Assembly (NCBI RefSeq): GCF_001186125.1
Contig: NW_014040289.1
Span: 1 to 26,019 of the forward strand
Reading direction: 5' to 3'
From: Sphaeroforma arctica JP610
Lineage: Eukaryota > Opisthokonta > Ichthyosporea > Ichthyophonida
DNA length: 26,019 nucleotides
The notes below the pieces were generated by a model, which ran no database searches, was not told the DNA's origin, and saw only the letters and a list, made by a program, of their open reading frames with translations. The stretch's first letter is position 1. Each line of letters starts with the position of its first letter. A program made the translations under genes and the position numbers. Positions 13,481 through 25,617 of the stretch are shown in pieces.

Positions 13481-13746
13481 TATTTACTCAACAACTTTTT
13501 GCCCTTTTCGGCTTTCGTATGTGTCAATACTCAATATTTACATATTTACCCAACAATCAGCAAGGTGTTTAATTTTTCGAAAGTTAACAAAGCCGGGCGA
13601 TTAGTGACGTTCGGTACATATATATTTTGCTGGCTGTCTGATGAATCGGTGATGAAGTATGATCTGATGACAGATGAGTGGTGACTATGACTGTGAGATT
13701 GTGACTGTGCCAGTGTGTCGGTGACTCGGTGTGTCCCCTCTCTCAT

Positions 13747-13785
<39 letters not shown>

Positions 13786-14685
13786 AGTTTTTGTTGTTTT
13801 TTTAAACACCGATTTTACGTAAACCTGTAGCACACAGAGCAAAAATCTGCCAAATCTATTTTTAGAACACTTCCGCTAGACATCCGTTGGACAAACGGAA
13901 AGTTGCAGGCGTTAAAGTTGACATTCTCATGAATATCCCTGTAATTTGACTGACTATATTCCTGTTCCCAATGTGAGGTAAATGTTCTGATAGAGCCTTT
14001 TGAGACCCTTTATCTCAAAACAATCAAATTTGAAATAACTCAAGCGATTTATTGACCATTCAAAACATGTAAATGCTTGATGTATTGTGTCTCGCGCCGT
14101 ACAAGCGACTGTGCTAATACGCTTAGAGCCGTATACAAAGGTGAAACATGGTTGGCCATGAAACTAGCTCACCTAACTTTTGACGCATTGAACGTGATAT
14201 AATGTTGAATAGCGGAAAAGTTATATAAAAAAGTGTTGAAATCAGAAGGCTATGAAAAAGCATGGTGAAAATTTGCTATCCGATTTGTGTTTAAAAATAG
14301 TAAAGAGAGAGAGAGTAGAGAGACTTTCACAGAGTTCCACTCTCCCCTCCAGTCCCCATAGGCCCAGACTCCCCACTCACACTCACTGTCTGTGAGACTG
14401 TGACACTGACTTGTGTTATTTTTATTTTTTCTAAATATCTTCTCTTCTTCTCTTCTTGTTGAGTGTGTGCGTGTCTGACTCTGATGAACTCGGTGAAGTG
14501 TGAAATGTGAACGAAAGATTAAAAAATATGTTGTTGAAATAATAGTACTATTAGTATATATCCTAATAAAACCATACACACACATAGATAACCAATACGA
14601 AGATCAATGATCTAAAATTAAATTAAATCCGACAAAAATAATATCCGCCCGAGAGAATAAAAAGTGGATTACATTTCAAAATTAA
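13481..14685. other. intergenic with (CT)n tract
   Basis: (CT)n occupies about 13750-13783. A GA-rich tract lies at 14303-14325. The GTGAGATTGTGACTGTG near 13692 has a diverged direct relative near 14392. No gene is recognised, and several short open frames here lack any domain. Confidence 0.5.
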
Positions 14686-15460
14686 AAGGCCGAGTCTTAA
14701 CGGGTTCGGATTTTGCGTTCGGATATAAAATTCGGATTTCTTAGCCAATGGGTAGAAGAGGATTTAAAACTTTCAAGAAAAGTTTGAAAAAAATATTTCC
14801 GAACGAGGACAGACTTTCGAGGGCAAATATACCCCTAGAAAAGTCGGCAGTTGTTCGGAAAAACGGGAATCGGAAAAATATGTACGTAAACTCGCTATTG
14901 CAGCTAATAAATGTACTTTGGAAAGGTGCTTTTCCAAAGTTACAAGCAATTTTTATTGGTTGTGAGAGCAATGTGAGTTTGGGTAATTTCTGACTGTGTT
15001 CACTGCACTTTTTGTCTCACTTATGTAAAAAGCAAACGGTAAACTACACATACACACAAGTTTATACCACTTTCGTAATTGCAAGTCATAGGGAGGTGCA
15101 TTCACAATCGATATATTCGTCGCACTGGTAAATGACTATGTAACATGTACTGCACGCATATAATGAGCGTGAGTGTTCTGTCTCTGTGAGTCCCTCCTCT
15201 GAGTCCTCTCAATAGAGAGTCTCTGTCGAGCATGTGTTTACTTACCAATTTTTTTACCGCGAACAGCCAATGGGTATGAATCAGTTTTCATGAGTTAAAA
15301 CCATGAAATTCTACGTAAATGCAAGCTACATATTTTTTTAGAAAAGTCCAGAAATTGATTGAGGGCATTATTCTGAGCCAAAAAGACCAAATATACATAT
15401 TTGACCTTTCCGAATTTCATATCCGAACGGAAATTTCCGAACCCGTTAAGACTCGGCCTT
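14686..15460. mobile_element. 775-bp non-autonomous DNA transposon (MITE-like)
   Basis: The left end 14686-14738 and the right end 15408-15460 form a terminal inverted repeat of about 52 bp. The outer 25 bp, starting AAGGCCGAGTCTTAACGGG, are exact; the inner part has a few mismatches and one indel. The interior has one 81-codon Lys/Arg-rich frame (14748-14993) without a transposase motif, so it is non-autonomous or very reduced. GCCAATGGGTA occurs both at 14743 and at 15267. No clean target duplication is visible; TA or TTA next to both ends is possible, which would suggest mariner- or Harbinger-type insertion. Low arm divergence argues for a fairly young insertion. Confidence 0.85.
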
Positions 15461-16133
15461 AGGATTTTCAAAACAAATAGGAATTGTTTTTAGCTCACAT
15501 CTGATTTTCCCTTTAGATGGCGGGGAACCGGAGTGTGTCTCCCTCCGTGTGAAGTCGAGATAGCTGAAAAAAGCCAAAACAAACCATTTAGGAATATTAT
15601 TTTTCAAGCTGGCTCCTCGAATTTCAGAAGATGTGGGGGGGGTTTTTTTGTGATTTTTATTGAGAAAAAAATACCTTTATTTTGGCAATCAGCACCCCAC
15701 ACATAATATGTTTTCAATTTTTTTATCTTAACTTTTTGATACAAACTTGTGCTAAATACTAAAAAAATTTGAAAATATGTTTTGGAACAAACGTTTTGGA
15801 ACTAAATATAAATTCTGAGTTCAGTTTTTTAGCTAAATTTAAAACCTTTTTGAAACTATTTAGTTTTTCTGGGAAGTACTTTTGGAAACGAAATCATTTT
15901 ATTAAAAATGAAAAAAGTCATCTGAAACCTTATTTTATTTCTTTTAAATCAGTTTTTTGTACCAAAAAAAAACAAAAAGCACATTTCAGCTTCCAACTTT
16001 TAATCCAACACTCAGGAAGAGAGTTGAACGTTCACACCTCTCTGATATTGCGCGGCGATTGGCATAGTCAATCGTTTGGCTCGGAGTGTCGGGCACTCGG
16101 GCTCGAATAGACGTTGCAGTCTCTCTCTGCCCA
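15461..16133. other. upstream region of the Ser-rich gene
   Basis: AT-rich with poly-A and poly-T runs to about 16010, then GC-richer sequence with CTCTCT words just upstream of the proposed start. It probably holds the promoter; no TATA box stands out. Confidence 0.4.
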
Positions 16134-17597
16134 ATGCCCACTGGCCAGCCCATGTCACAGAAAGCTTTATTTGAATCTGCAAAACGCGAGACGCGGAGCT
16201 GCTCCTCTCTCTCTCGCGTAGACGTGAGTTTTGGTGGCGGGTCGTATGGCGATCTATTCTCTATGCAGTGCACTTTCATATGTACAATCTCCTTGAAAGT
16301 TTTCATAAGTGAATGTGATTCTCAATATATGTTTCCGAATGGCAGAGTCATACCCTTTCACCTGTACTGTATATTTATATATATATATATATATATATCA
16401 GCTCGTGTGTTGAAGTACACACAACAAGTATCCATATAATAGTGAATAGAAAGAACGAAGTTTTCTTTGCAGACCCATATTCGACGTGGTAACGTGCAAA
16501 TAGCTTTCGATAGTGACGTGATCACTCGCATACCAACTATTCTTCCAACATACAGCAGCACCATGTTAGTCCCAGAAACCCCAGCTAAGCAGACTACAGA
16601 ATGTGCAGGCACAGACGAACCACAAGCGAAATCTTCTGATCGATACACTGACTCGAACTGTGGTAAAAGGAGTTCAATGTATGAAAAGAATTCGACGAAC
16701 ACAACCGAAGGCTCTGTGCCCGAGCCTGGGGTTAGTATAGCATACAGTACGAACGATGTGCTGGGCGTGGATCACCCAGCCGTAGAGCAGAGCTTATCGC
16801 ATGGGAGTGCCACAACTATATCCAGTTATGCAGATGTCTTCTTTCCGGTGCAAAGGAACCCCGTCTCTGAGACAACAACTGCACCAACTGACAGTAAAAT
16901 CTCTTCTATAGCAAATACAGATCTTTATGAGAAGGACGTGGATTCCAAGAATATGGGAGCGGTTGAGAAGAATACACATACAAATATTAGTAGTGTAAAA
17001 AAATCTCGCTCAAGCTTATCGCAAGGTTCTAGTTTTAGTAAACCTGGACAGCAGCCCCAGCAGTATCAACAACTGCAGCATCACTCATTCAAAACCCTGC
17101 TGGAAACGTCGAGGTCGATTTCGCAACCACAGGCACACAGTGTGCACACACCGCCGTTCACATACACTAACCCACCTGTACATGCCCCATCATTGAAGCT
17201 CGGAAGTCCAGCTCATACTGCTAATAATAAGAACGGCCCAGTATCAGCGCCTATAATAAGTGAATTAACAAATAGTGCGGTATCGCGCATATCATCGGAA
17301 AAACACAACACCAAAGGCTCTATACATACGGGTGTGAAGCGTATGGCGAGTTCTAGATCGTTGTCCAAGATGTTCTCTACATCCTCGCTCACTGTGCTGC
17401 ATGAGAACGCAGCACGAACAGCAAATATATATGAAGAAGCCCGACCGGGCTCCCACACACCACCTTCGCCAAGGAGGGGCAGTTTAACCGTTATGAGGTA
17501 TGCGTGGAAGCAATCAGTTTTGAAAGTAGTATCACGTGACACGAACCTTCTGGTGCGCTATGATATATATATATGTGTGTGTGTGTGCGTGTGTGTG

Positions 17598-17628
<31 letters not shown>

Positions 17629-19591
17629 TTGTAATTTATATGTATATATGTATAAATGTGTATATATGTATACAATGTTTGTATATATATATTTATATAT
17701 ATGCATATAAATATACATATATATGTACATATATGTATATATTTATTGACAAATATATTATATATATATATATATATATTTGCGTATAAATATAAGTATA
17801 CATATACATAAACATATATATGTATATATGTATAAATTTTTTGTGTGCGTGTGTGTATATGTATATACGGGCTTGTTTATATTTATTCATCTTTATCTAT
17901 ATATCTGTATTTATACGATATATACATTTGTGAGTGTTTGAATCTGTATATTTAGATGCGTAAGGATATCTTATTTGTACATGTCCACGAATTTCGATAG
18001 TCTACTCGTTTATAAATACATATGTAAAAAGGTATACGAAGTATCTAAATTTACTGCTTTATTGCATGTTTACATTTGCTCAAGCATGAACGTATGGCTA
18101 TGTGAAGGCCTGAGTGTGTTTTGTACGTTCGAATTGTATACCTGTGGTCGTTGAGTGGCTACAATGAACCTCTTGATATTATCTACAAATGAACTCGTAT
18201 ACCAGATGTATAGTCTGCATAGTAAACGCGTGTGTGTGTGGATTGGTTGAATATTTAGTGTAGGCTTCTTACGCTTGTAATGTAAGAAATCCTGGGGAGT
18301 ACTATTTAAAGTAAGCTCTTTTATCAATATAAAGTTTGTCGCTAGTTATGTTAAAGGCATTGCTATCGTAATGGTGCACTAATTTTGTTCTTGTTTTATT
18401 GCAGCCCTCTAATGTTGACGCGCAAAAATAGTCTCGAAGTGCACGGAAGTCCCTCGACTCTGCAACGGCGTAATTCATTAGAAGTACCGTTGGATCGACG
18501 AATGAGTGTTGAATTCAGGCCGACAGATATGGACAAAAGGTGTGTTTCGACTGAAACAAGAGTGATTACTAGTGTGGTGTTTCGTGGTGTGGTATATTTC
18601 AGGCATCCGCCTAGGTGGTGTAGATCGATGTAAATCCTATCCCGGCAAAAGCCAAGTGGTTTAACATGCGTGGAGGTGCTAGGAACAACGGTTTAATATT
18701 ATCTTCAAATATGACGGCTATAATTGTGAAGTGTTTCAAGTAAACTGCTCTCTTCCCCAAAAAAATCCAATACGGTGTGTTTGCTGTGCTGTATAGCATA
18801 TTCTACATATCATACTATGACTGACCAACATGATTGAATGGGGCTTCATTTTTTTTCTTATTTTTTTTTTTGGCAGAGTGGAACGAACGAGTTTATGTGG
18901 GGATGATCTCTTCGCGTCTATGGGCGACGATCACAGCCATATTCGTCGCACTTCCTCACCGAGTCTGGTGTTGGATCATAACCTAGCCAGTACGAGTGCC
19001 CCCACACTCCCCCCTGTGAGCAATAGTAACATTATGAGCATGGATCTCAAGACTGTAGGTGCCATACGAGACCGGCGAAGCAGCTTGAGTATGTCATCGA
19101 GAGATTCACTGACCAGCGTGGGTAGTGCAAGCTCCTTAGCGTATACTGAACATACAAGCGCCTCCCCGAGAGAACCGCGGTTGCCGGCTGCAAGTTACAA
19201 GCGGACACACAGTGACAGTGAGAGCTCGGTCACAGGTCATGTGCATAAAAAACGTCACCTGTCTACAAATGGGGCGGGTGCGCATCTGGCTGGGCTAGCC
19301 AATACCAGTACAAGGCCTGAGAAGCTGATAGTTACCTACAATGACGAGGAAAGCGGTGCTACCGTGACCAAGGATGTGGAAGAAGATGTGGAAGATATAG
19401 TACTGCCCTGTCCCAAACGGTCGAGTTCGATTGTCAGCGAGCATGGGGAGAGGCCGTTGCGCAAGTTCTCAATAGGCCCATCGCCTACTCGAGTACACAC
19501 AGACTCTATGTCGACCATTCTGTCGAAAGATGATGATAGCGAGAAAAAGGAGTCGGGAGGAAATAAGAAAAGCACAGTCACGATGTTATAA
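16134..19591 (+). CDS. Serine-rich protein with phosphosite repeats, four exons
   Basis: Not recognised. Proposed exons: 16134-16223, 16473-17497, 18405-18539 and 18877-19591; GT-AG junctions with phases 0, 2 and 2 agree. The product is 654 aa, rich in Ser, Thr and Pro and largely low complexity, with no globular domain that I can name. A Gln-rich patch lies in exon 2. Exon 3 encodes three similar basophilic sites, RKNSLEV, RRNSLEV and RRMSVEF, at about residues 378-409; RRSSL and RKFSIG follow in exon 4. These fit the PKA/CaMK-type R-x-x-S consensus. A basic HKKRH in exon 4 could act in nuclear import. The protein ends TVTML, a class I PDZ-ligand form. The first ATG at 16134 is the earliest in the open frame; a further 5' exon is possible. 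Intron 2 is filled with TA/TG microsatellite. A scaffold or signalling phosphoprotein is a guess only. Confidence 0.75.
17562..17850. repeat. TG/TA microsatellite cluster
   Basis: Alternating TA, TG and TATG simple sequence filling much of intron 2 of the Ser-rich gene. Reading through it from exon 2 gives only Tyr/Ile/Cys repeats, which supports the splice donor at 17498. Confidence 0.95.
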
Positions 19592-21163
19592 ATTCGATTG
19601 ATCTTATTAATGGTTGTGGATTAGAGTGTGTATTCCATTTACATGCAAACAATAGAATATGCTTCTTTTCTGTTGCTGAAATCTATATACGCATACATAC
19701 TTCAATGTATGTATGCATATATATATATATGTATGTAGCTGACGTGTATGTATATACATACTTGAATGTAGACACGCACATTGAATATTTATCCTTCACT
19801 TATAGTTATAGCAGCTCATGTGTGACTTTTCTGTGAGCCGCCATGTGCGCATAAAAATTGTGTATACTATGCAAGTAGAACTGTTTCCCCGTGTCAGGAC
19901 TGTTATGCAATGTCCACATCCAAGCTTGGTTGTGAAATGTTCGTGCTTAGGAGCTACGATGATCAGATAAGGCACGTGGCTGTGACCAATACAAAGCAGC
20001 AAACAAGATACTATTGGACAAATTCGATCGGGCGGCAAAAGTGTAACTTATGTTGCATTAATTGTTTTACGTTAAGGTCAACAAAAACGTTTATTTATAT
20101 TTACTATAGGTACCTTCGTGCGGATCTCAGGTGACATGAGTAGTTTGACTTTTCTACGTAAAAGCGTATAAAACTTTTTGCGTTTACGTCCAGCGTACAA
20201 CCCGAATTGACTTTATTTAGATGTAGCTAAATCATAAATATATGAATGTAAATAGTACAACAGAACATGATGTGTATCACACTACCTGACTACCACTGAA
20301 ACGCATACACGGTCGTGCTTGTATTAGAGCTTTATATCATAAAGCCAGACCCAAGACAAAGCTCTACCACAATTCGATCCATCCAGGCCGTCAAGATTCT
20401 CACAAACTGCTCTAGTTGTGCTGCCGTTGCAGACTTCGTCAGCGGTATGAACGTAACTATGTAGACTATCAGACGGTGCTTAAATTTCGGAATATGACTC
20501 CATATTATAACGACACACGTGTAGATGTAAAGGTGTATTGTATCCGCTTTATTTATTGTCCAGATCGAATCCTGCGAAGGGGCATAAACTCAAATACTGG
20601 TGAATACTACAAAGGCTTTCGAACCTCTTTTTGCAGATGCACACATACGTGTGCTGTCGTTCTGTTTATAAGTACGTATCTCTATTGGATCAGAAGTGGA
20701 GACAATCCTTGTCTACATGATGTCCTTCGACCAAATGAGCATTCATCAATCGATGAGTTTATTTAACTATTGATATACTTCTCAATAAGAATCGGTAAAT
20801 GCACATTCATCCTTCTGAAGGTTGCACATTTTGACTTACATGTCGCGTTTTGAAGTGCGGCTATTCGAACGAAGTATAGGATCGTTTCATTTCTAAAATA
20901 CATATAATTTTAATTTCAAAGAATGCAATATGTTCTTATCTCCATCATAATCTTCGGCGATATGTAGTTGGCTACCTTGTTAATGCATAGTGTAGCAACA
21001 AATACGCGAATTCCTCCAACTGACTATAGTTAAACTGTATCGGCCCCTATTTAAAACGCAACATAAGTGCCCATATTAAGAGAATACAACTTAACTGTGT
21101 TTTAATTGACATGCATAAAACAATGTCTCTTTTTGACAAATTTATAACTTTAACCTGTTTGTC
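19592..21163. other. intergenic with one unassigned ORF fragment
   Basis: It contains a short (TA)n at 19716-19730 and AT-rich sequence. A frame at about 20416-20766 (+) lacks an early ATG and contains several Cys residues and a hydrophobic stretch ending SSIDEFI. A reduced transposase N terminus is conceivable but I see no defining motif. Polypyrimidine-AG words inside it at 20580 and 20637 suggest introns or chance. Confidence 0.35.
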
Positions 21164-21942
21164 ATGAATATAACTACACCGTGGATAGACATGTCGTCAA
21201 TACTGAGCCGGGGAGGAAATACTGAGGCCAGGCCGCCGCCGAAAGACTGTTTCGAGTGCAAAGTTATTGGAACGTCCGCCATGTTTATAAGTGGTAAGTT
21301 TGATGAACTAGTGGTAAGTTTGTTACACCAAGTTTGTAAGTGATACTGTTGGTACATCACATGTTTATAGTGGTAGGGTTAGTATGTCATTTTTATAGGT
21401 GATAGAGTTGGTAAATCATGTTTTGTAGTTGTAGGGTTGGTATACCATGTTTAGAAGTATTAAGGCTGGCATACCATATTTAACAGTGGTAGGTTAGTAT
21501 ACCATGTTCAGAGGTTATAGGGTTGGTATACCATGTTTAATAGTTATAGGGTTGGTATACCATGGATGTTTAATAGTTATAGGGTTGGTATACCATGCTT
21601 AATAATTATAGGGTTGGTATACCATGTTTAATACTTATAGGGTTGGTATACTATGTTTAATAGCTATAGGGTTGGTATACCATGTTCAGAAGTTATAGTG
21701 TTGGTGTTCTATGTTTAGCAGTGGTATCGGTATAAGGTTGATAAATGTTTGATGCACTATATCGGTTGTGCCCTCAGTGTCGCACTTTGGCGCACATTTG
21801 ATTTAACTGCGTATGTGATCGTTCGCTGTACATCGCTATTCGTGTGATGGGAGGGGTTTTTTTCACCTATCGTCAAGCATAAAACGTTGCACCGATCAAT
21901 TCTTATTTGTGATGCATATACATACACATACACACGCACACA

Positions 21943-21978
<36 letters not shown>

Positions 21979-22862
21979 TTGTAGTAGGCTGAATTAGGGC
22001 TCTTTTTTTCATGAATGGTTGAGTATCCGATATGTACGTAGTGTACCCGTGCTACCTCAGCTCTCATTTGAAGTGTTTTATCAAGTCTGTCTTCTGAATC
22101 TACTTGGATTGCAGCAAATGTCATGTTACCTCATCTGCCTCGTGAAATGATATATGCACATCTGAAAATGTAACGAGTACTGCCACCACTGGGTCTAAAC
22201 AATCTATTCAAGCTATTCCCCTTACTGTGTGCCGTTAGGTACGTGGCTGTTATACCAACGCCAGATGCATTATCCAAAGAATAAATACGCATGGACGGCC
22301 TTGGCTATGGGTATGTCGCGGTGCACACGCCTGGGCATGCTTTCTTTTGTGTACTGTTGATTTGTGCGATACTACATTAGAATACCAGTGTTGCTTTTGT
22401 ACCAATGTTCGTCGTGTTGATTTGTACTATGGATATACTTTTCAAAGTCGAGAGCGTATGGCAGACCCGACCTGCTTACACCCTTGCTAGTACCCATCGG
22501 ATGTGAAACTTAAGCTGTCAGCTGCGTGTTCTTTGTCAAGATAGGAATGGGTGTGAGTACCGTATTGTTGGCAGCCTTCCCATAAAGAGCGTCTGAACTG
22601 AGGGTTGCCTGGTAAACCATATAACTAAGTATCGCCATAGTAATGTTTATATTCGGCAGATACCCGTATGGTCATCGTGTAATATGTATGTGGTTGTGGC
22701 TGCCAGTTAGTAGACGATGGATACGTTATGGGGCGCACTCACGCTATTCATTACAATATATGTGCCTTCCTTCCAGCATTCTATACAGCTGGCATCTATC
22801 GATGGAATATAGATCCGCTAGCACCACCCGAGATTTCTGTCCCGCCCGAGTCCCAATCGTGA
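21164..22862 (+). CDS. DMAC1/TMEM261-like small membrane protein, three exons
   Basis: Proposed exons: 21164-21293, 22239-22310 and 22777-22862, with matching phase-1 GT-AG junctions; the product is 95 aa. The human relative DMAC1 (TMEM261, 112 aa) is a mitochondrial inner-membrane protein needed to assemble the distal membrane arm of respiratory complex I. Shared features: a Pro-rich polar N terminus, a CxxC motif followed by a basic residue and Val (C29-F-E-C32-K-V, human CWSCRV), a first hydrophobic helix (about 34-49), a short basic loop, and a second helix (about 61-75). The acceptor at 22776 follows TTCCTTCCAG and gives a full-length second helix; an alternative at 22788 would shorten it. 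An in-frame ATG at 21191 is the other possible start. Intron 1 contains the minisatellite listed separately. The family call rests on remembered sequence and layout. Confidence 0.62.
21294..21740 (+). repeat. 29-bp minisatellite starting at a splice donor
   Basis: About 14 imperfect copies of a 29-bp unit; the commonest form contains GGTATACCATGTTTAATAG and TATAGGGTT. The first copies are the most diverged from the consensus and the most like the exon 1/intron junction CATGTTTATAAGTGGTAAG at 21280-21298; for example 21360 onward reads CATGTTTATAGTGGTAGGG. Later copies are more uniform. Each unit includes the 8-bp palindrome GGTATACC or a variant. Confidence 0.9.
21945..21976. repeat. (TA)n microsatellite
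   Basis: TA dinucleotide run within intron 1 of the DMAC1-like gene, preceded by CACACA-type sequence. Confidence 0.9.
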
Positions 22863-23150
22863 GCTTCGAGGACAGGTATCTGCTGACATGGAGACGTACG
22901 GTAGCTACGGTGTGGAAAGATTCACCCATATCACACACTCGTGCATAAGCCGACACAGATGTCCAAAACTGCACGTAGGCAAGTAAGCCACATACACCCC
23001 GTGTATCATGGACACTATACGCGCCGAGAGTGTTCGATGGCTCAGATTCCATCGACACTCTAGTTGGCCTGTATTCTCTTAGTAACCGGAACGAGCCCAC
23101 CGTGGTAGACTTATATTCTTGTGCTCTAGATACTTAACTCTTGTATACAA
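22863..23150. other. 3' flank, nothing recognised
   Basis: Balanced composition and no supported gene. The overlapping open frames on both strands show no domain. Confidence 0.4.
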
Positions 23151-23974
23151 ATATCGCATGCGAATGATCATTAGGGGGAGCCTTCGAATAAAAAGGTGGT
23201 GGCCGAGAGAATAAATAACATAGAATGGAAGACTAGAAGAATACTGAAGCGACCTATCATTGCCCCGAAGGGGTATGACGGCGCTTCGCAGAATGGTGGA
23301 GGGTCTCATGCCCCTCCTACATCTGCGATGCTCCTACGGGGTATTCATAAGGATAAGTCTACACCTAGCTCGTTAGTCAATAATAAAACATATATAATTG
23401 ATGAAGAGATAGTGGTGAATCATCCCTCTATACACAGGAGAATAAATATTTCATTTAATAGATGATAGGAGGACAATCAATGTGCCTATAGATACATAGA
23501 AGGCTATAATCACATCCCTGCCGGTCAATAATCCAATTAACACCACAGAGGCACAGTATAACAAAATAAATCTATAATGCTACACAGATAGAAATAGATA
23601 AACAACAATAGATGTGCATGTAGATGAGCACTAAAAATTAATCTATCCCATAAGGTGGGCACTCCTTGGCATGAGAACCCTAAAATTGCATAGCATAGCA
23701 TCGAGACCGTGAATCCCTGACCAGGGAACCCGCTAAGAGATGGGGGAGTCACCATTCCATCTACGATCTCTCATCACAAATACAATCCTGATAGATGTGC
23801 GCAGTATAAAGACAAATAATACCTATAGATGTGCGTATAAATGTGACTATGTACATCTCTACACCAATCTGTCTAAATGTATAGAGGTGCCTCTTAAAAT
23901 ATAAGTATATGTCCGAATAGATCAATACAATCCTCCAATCATCATAGATCCCTATGTCTATCATGTCGACTAAT

Positions 23975-24014
23975 CATCACTTACAATAGTGTAACATCAC
24001 TTACAATAGTGAAA
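23975..24014. repeat. 20-bp tandem duplication with hairpin core
   Basis: Two consecutive copies of CATCACTTACAATAGTGTAA (the second ends GAAA). Each contains CACT-TACAAT-AGTG, a 4-bp stem with a 6-nt loop. Confidence 0.85.
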
Positions 24015-25255
24015 CAATCTTTATAGTCTATCATAGTAGAGGTAGATAGTAAAATACAAAGAGAATTAGGTAACAGTCTAATCATAGATGTTCCTCTACA
24101 TCAACTATAGAAGAGTGTAAGAACTATACCTGTAGGTAGGTATATAGAATAGCTAGCGTGCATAGTATAATATCAACACCCCCGTCTCCCTATCTACACT
24201 TATCTAGGCTAGAAGCACCCCTTTCATACTTCTGAGTCAGGATAGAAGAATCCATAATCTATTCGAAATTGTTAGTCATGGTGTTTCGATAATGTCTTAG
24301 TCTTGCGGATATGAATTGTATCTTTGATTCTTCACTACACCGGTTACTTAAAATAGAAATATTAGGAGATAAGTTTTATATAGTTGATCTGAAGTGATCT
24401 CATCAGACAAGTAATATTTATGTCTACTTCTACTTTTATATCATGACACAATGTAAATTCATATTTACATAATTGAAAACCTTTCCTTGTATTTATAAAG
24501 GGGAGATATCGCCAAAGGTGGAGATGACCTTAAAAAAGTCCATACATTTTAACCATCAGTTTCATTATTCAATTAACTAGTGTTGCCAAATGAATTTCAA
24601 CATTGCCTATAATGTGTCATAAATGAATTACTTCCGGAGATATACTAAGGTATAGTACCAATTATAAAATGAATAAAAGGTTATTTACCTGAAACCTTAG
24701 AAAAGAGCAGAGGCTACCATCAAGAAGCACAGTATAAATATATATGCTGCCACTAGAAAATATGTAAAAACCTGAAGATATCCCCACTCGAGCTAAGACT
24801 CTCCAATTAAAAGGCTATTAATAAAAGACCATGGTGGCTAGTGGACCAGTCCACGACGACTGTAGGCAGCAGTTTAGACGATGGGGGTGACTAGGCGGGG
24901 GGAGTATGTATATGTAGATATGATCATAGATATATGAATAGATCTGGGGGTAGATATATGTAAATTAACTAGAAGAAGTGTAGATATCAGTAGATAGTGG
25001 GAGATCTCTATACGTGTCTAGTCAGACATAGATAGGTATAGGCTAGTGTGACAGAGGAGAGTAGGGAGTACCTGTTAGAGATAGGGGGAGAGGTGTATAC
25101 CTAGAGGGAGTGTAGTAGACAGGGTAAGACATAGGGGTCTACTCTTACTCAATGAGGGACATTAGATACGGTGTGCGAGGGTATATACAATATGTTATGG
25201 TACGGTACCCTAGTTAGATTAGAGCTCAGGGGTAGTTAGCCTCGCATGTGGTTAG

Positions 25256-25291
25256 AAAGGATATCACACTAGTCGGTGTGATATCATCTTT
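25256..25291. repeat. perfect 10-bp inverted repeat, hairpin
   Basis: GATATCACAC (25260-25269) and GTGTGATATC (25276-25285) flank a 6-nt loop, and AAAG/CTTT extend the stem across a 2-nt bulge. No T-run follows, so it is not an obvious bacterial-type terminator. Confidence 0.9.
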
Positions 25292-25578
25292 AGTTGAATT
25301 CAGGTAGCCTTCAATATGTTACAATATGGTTATAGTGAGTAGCCGAAATATGTGATAAGTGAGTATAATTTATTTTAGAGTCAAAAAAGAGCTAATATTC
25401 CTTGGAGGTGACTTATACTCCTTTAATTTTATAGAGTATAACTTTCCAATCAGAAAGGTATACAAGTATAAAGTAAGATAAATATTGTACTAACCCTTCC
25501 CAGTAACCCTTAATTAGAACAGGTGTAGATATCTCCGTAGATTAGGGTAGTGAGATAGAACACTATGACTATAGCCTA

Positions 25579-25617
25579 ACCCCCCCTCCTCTCTCTCTCT
25601 CCCCTCCTTCCTCCCCT
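25579..25617. repeat. polypyrimidine tract
   Basis: About 39 bases of nearly pure C and T with an internal (CT)n run on the plus strand. Confidence 0.9.

Noticed and set aside
13680-14420. Possible second inverted-repeat element
   Set aside because: CT- and GA-rich tracts at both ends suggest arms, but the flanking words match in direct rather than inverted orientation and similarity is weak.
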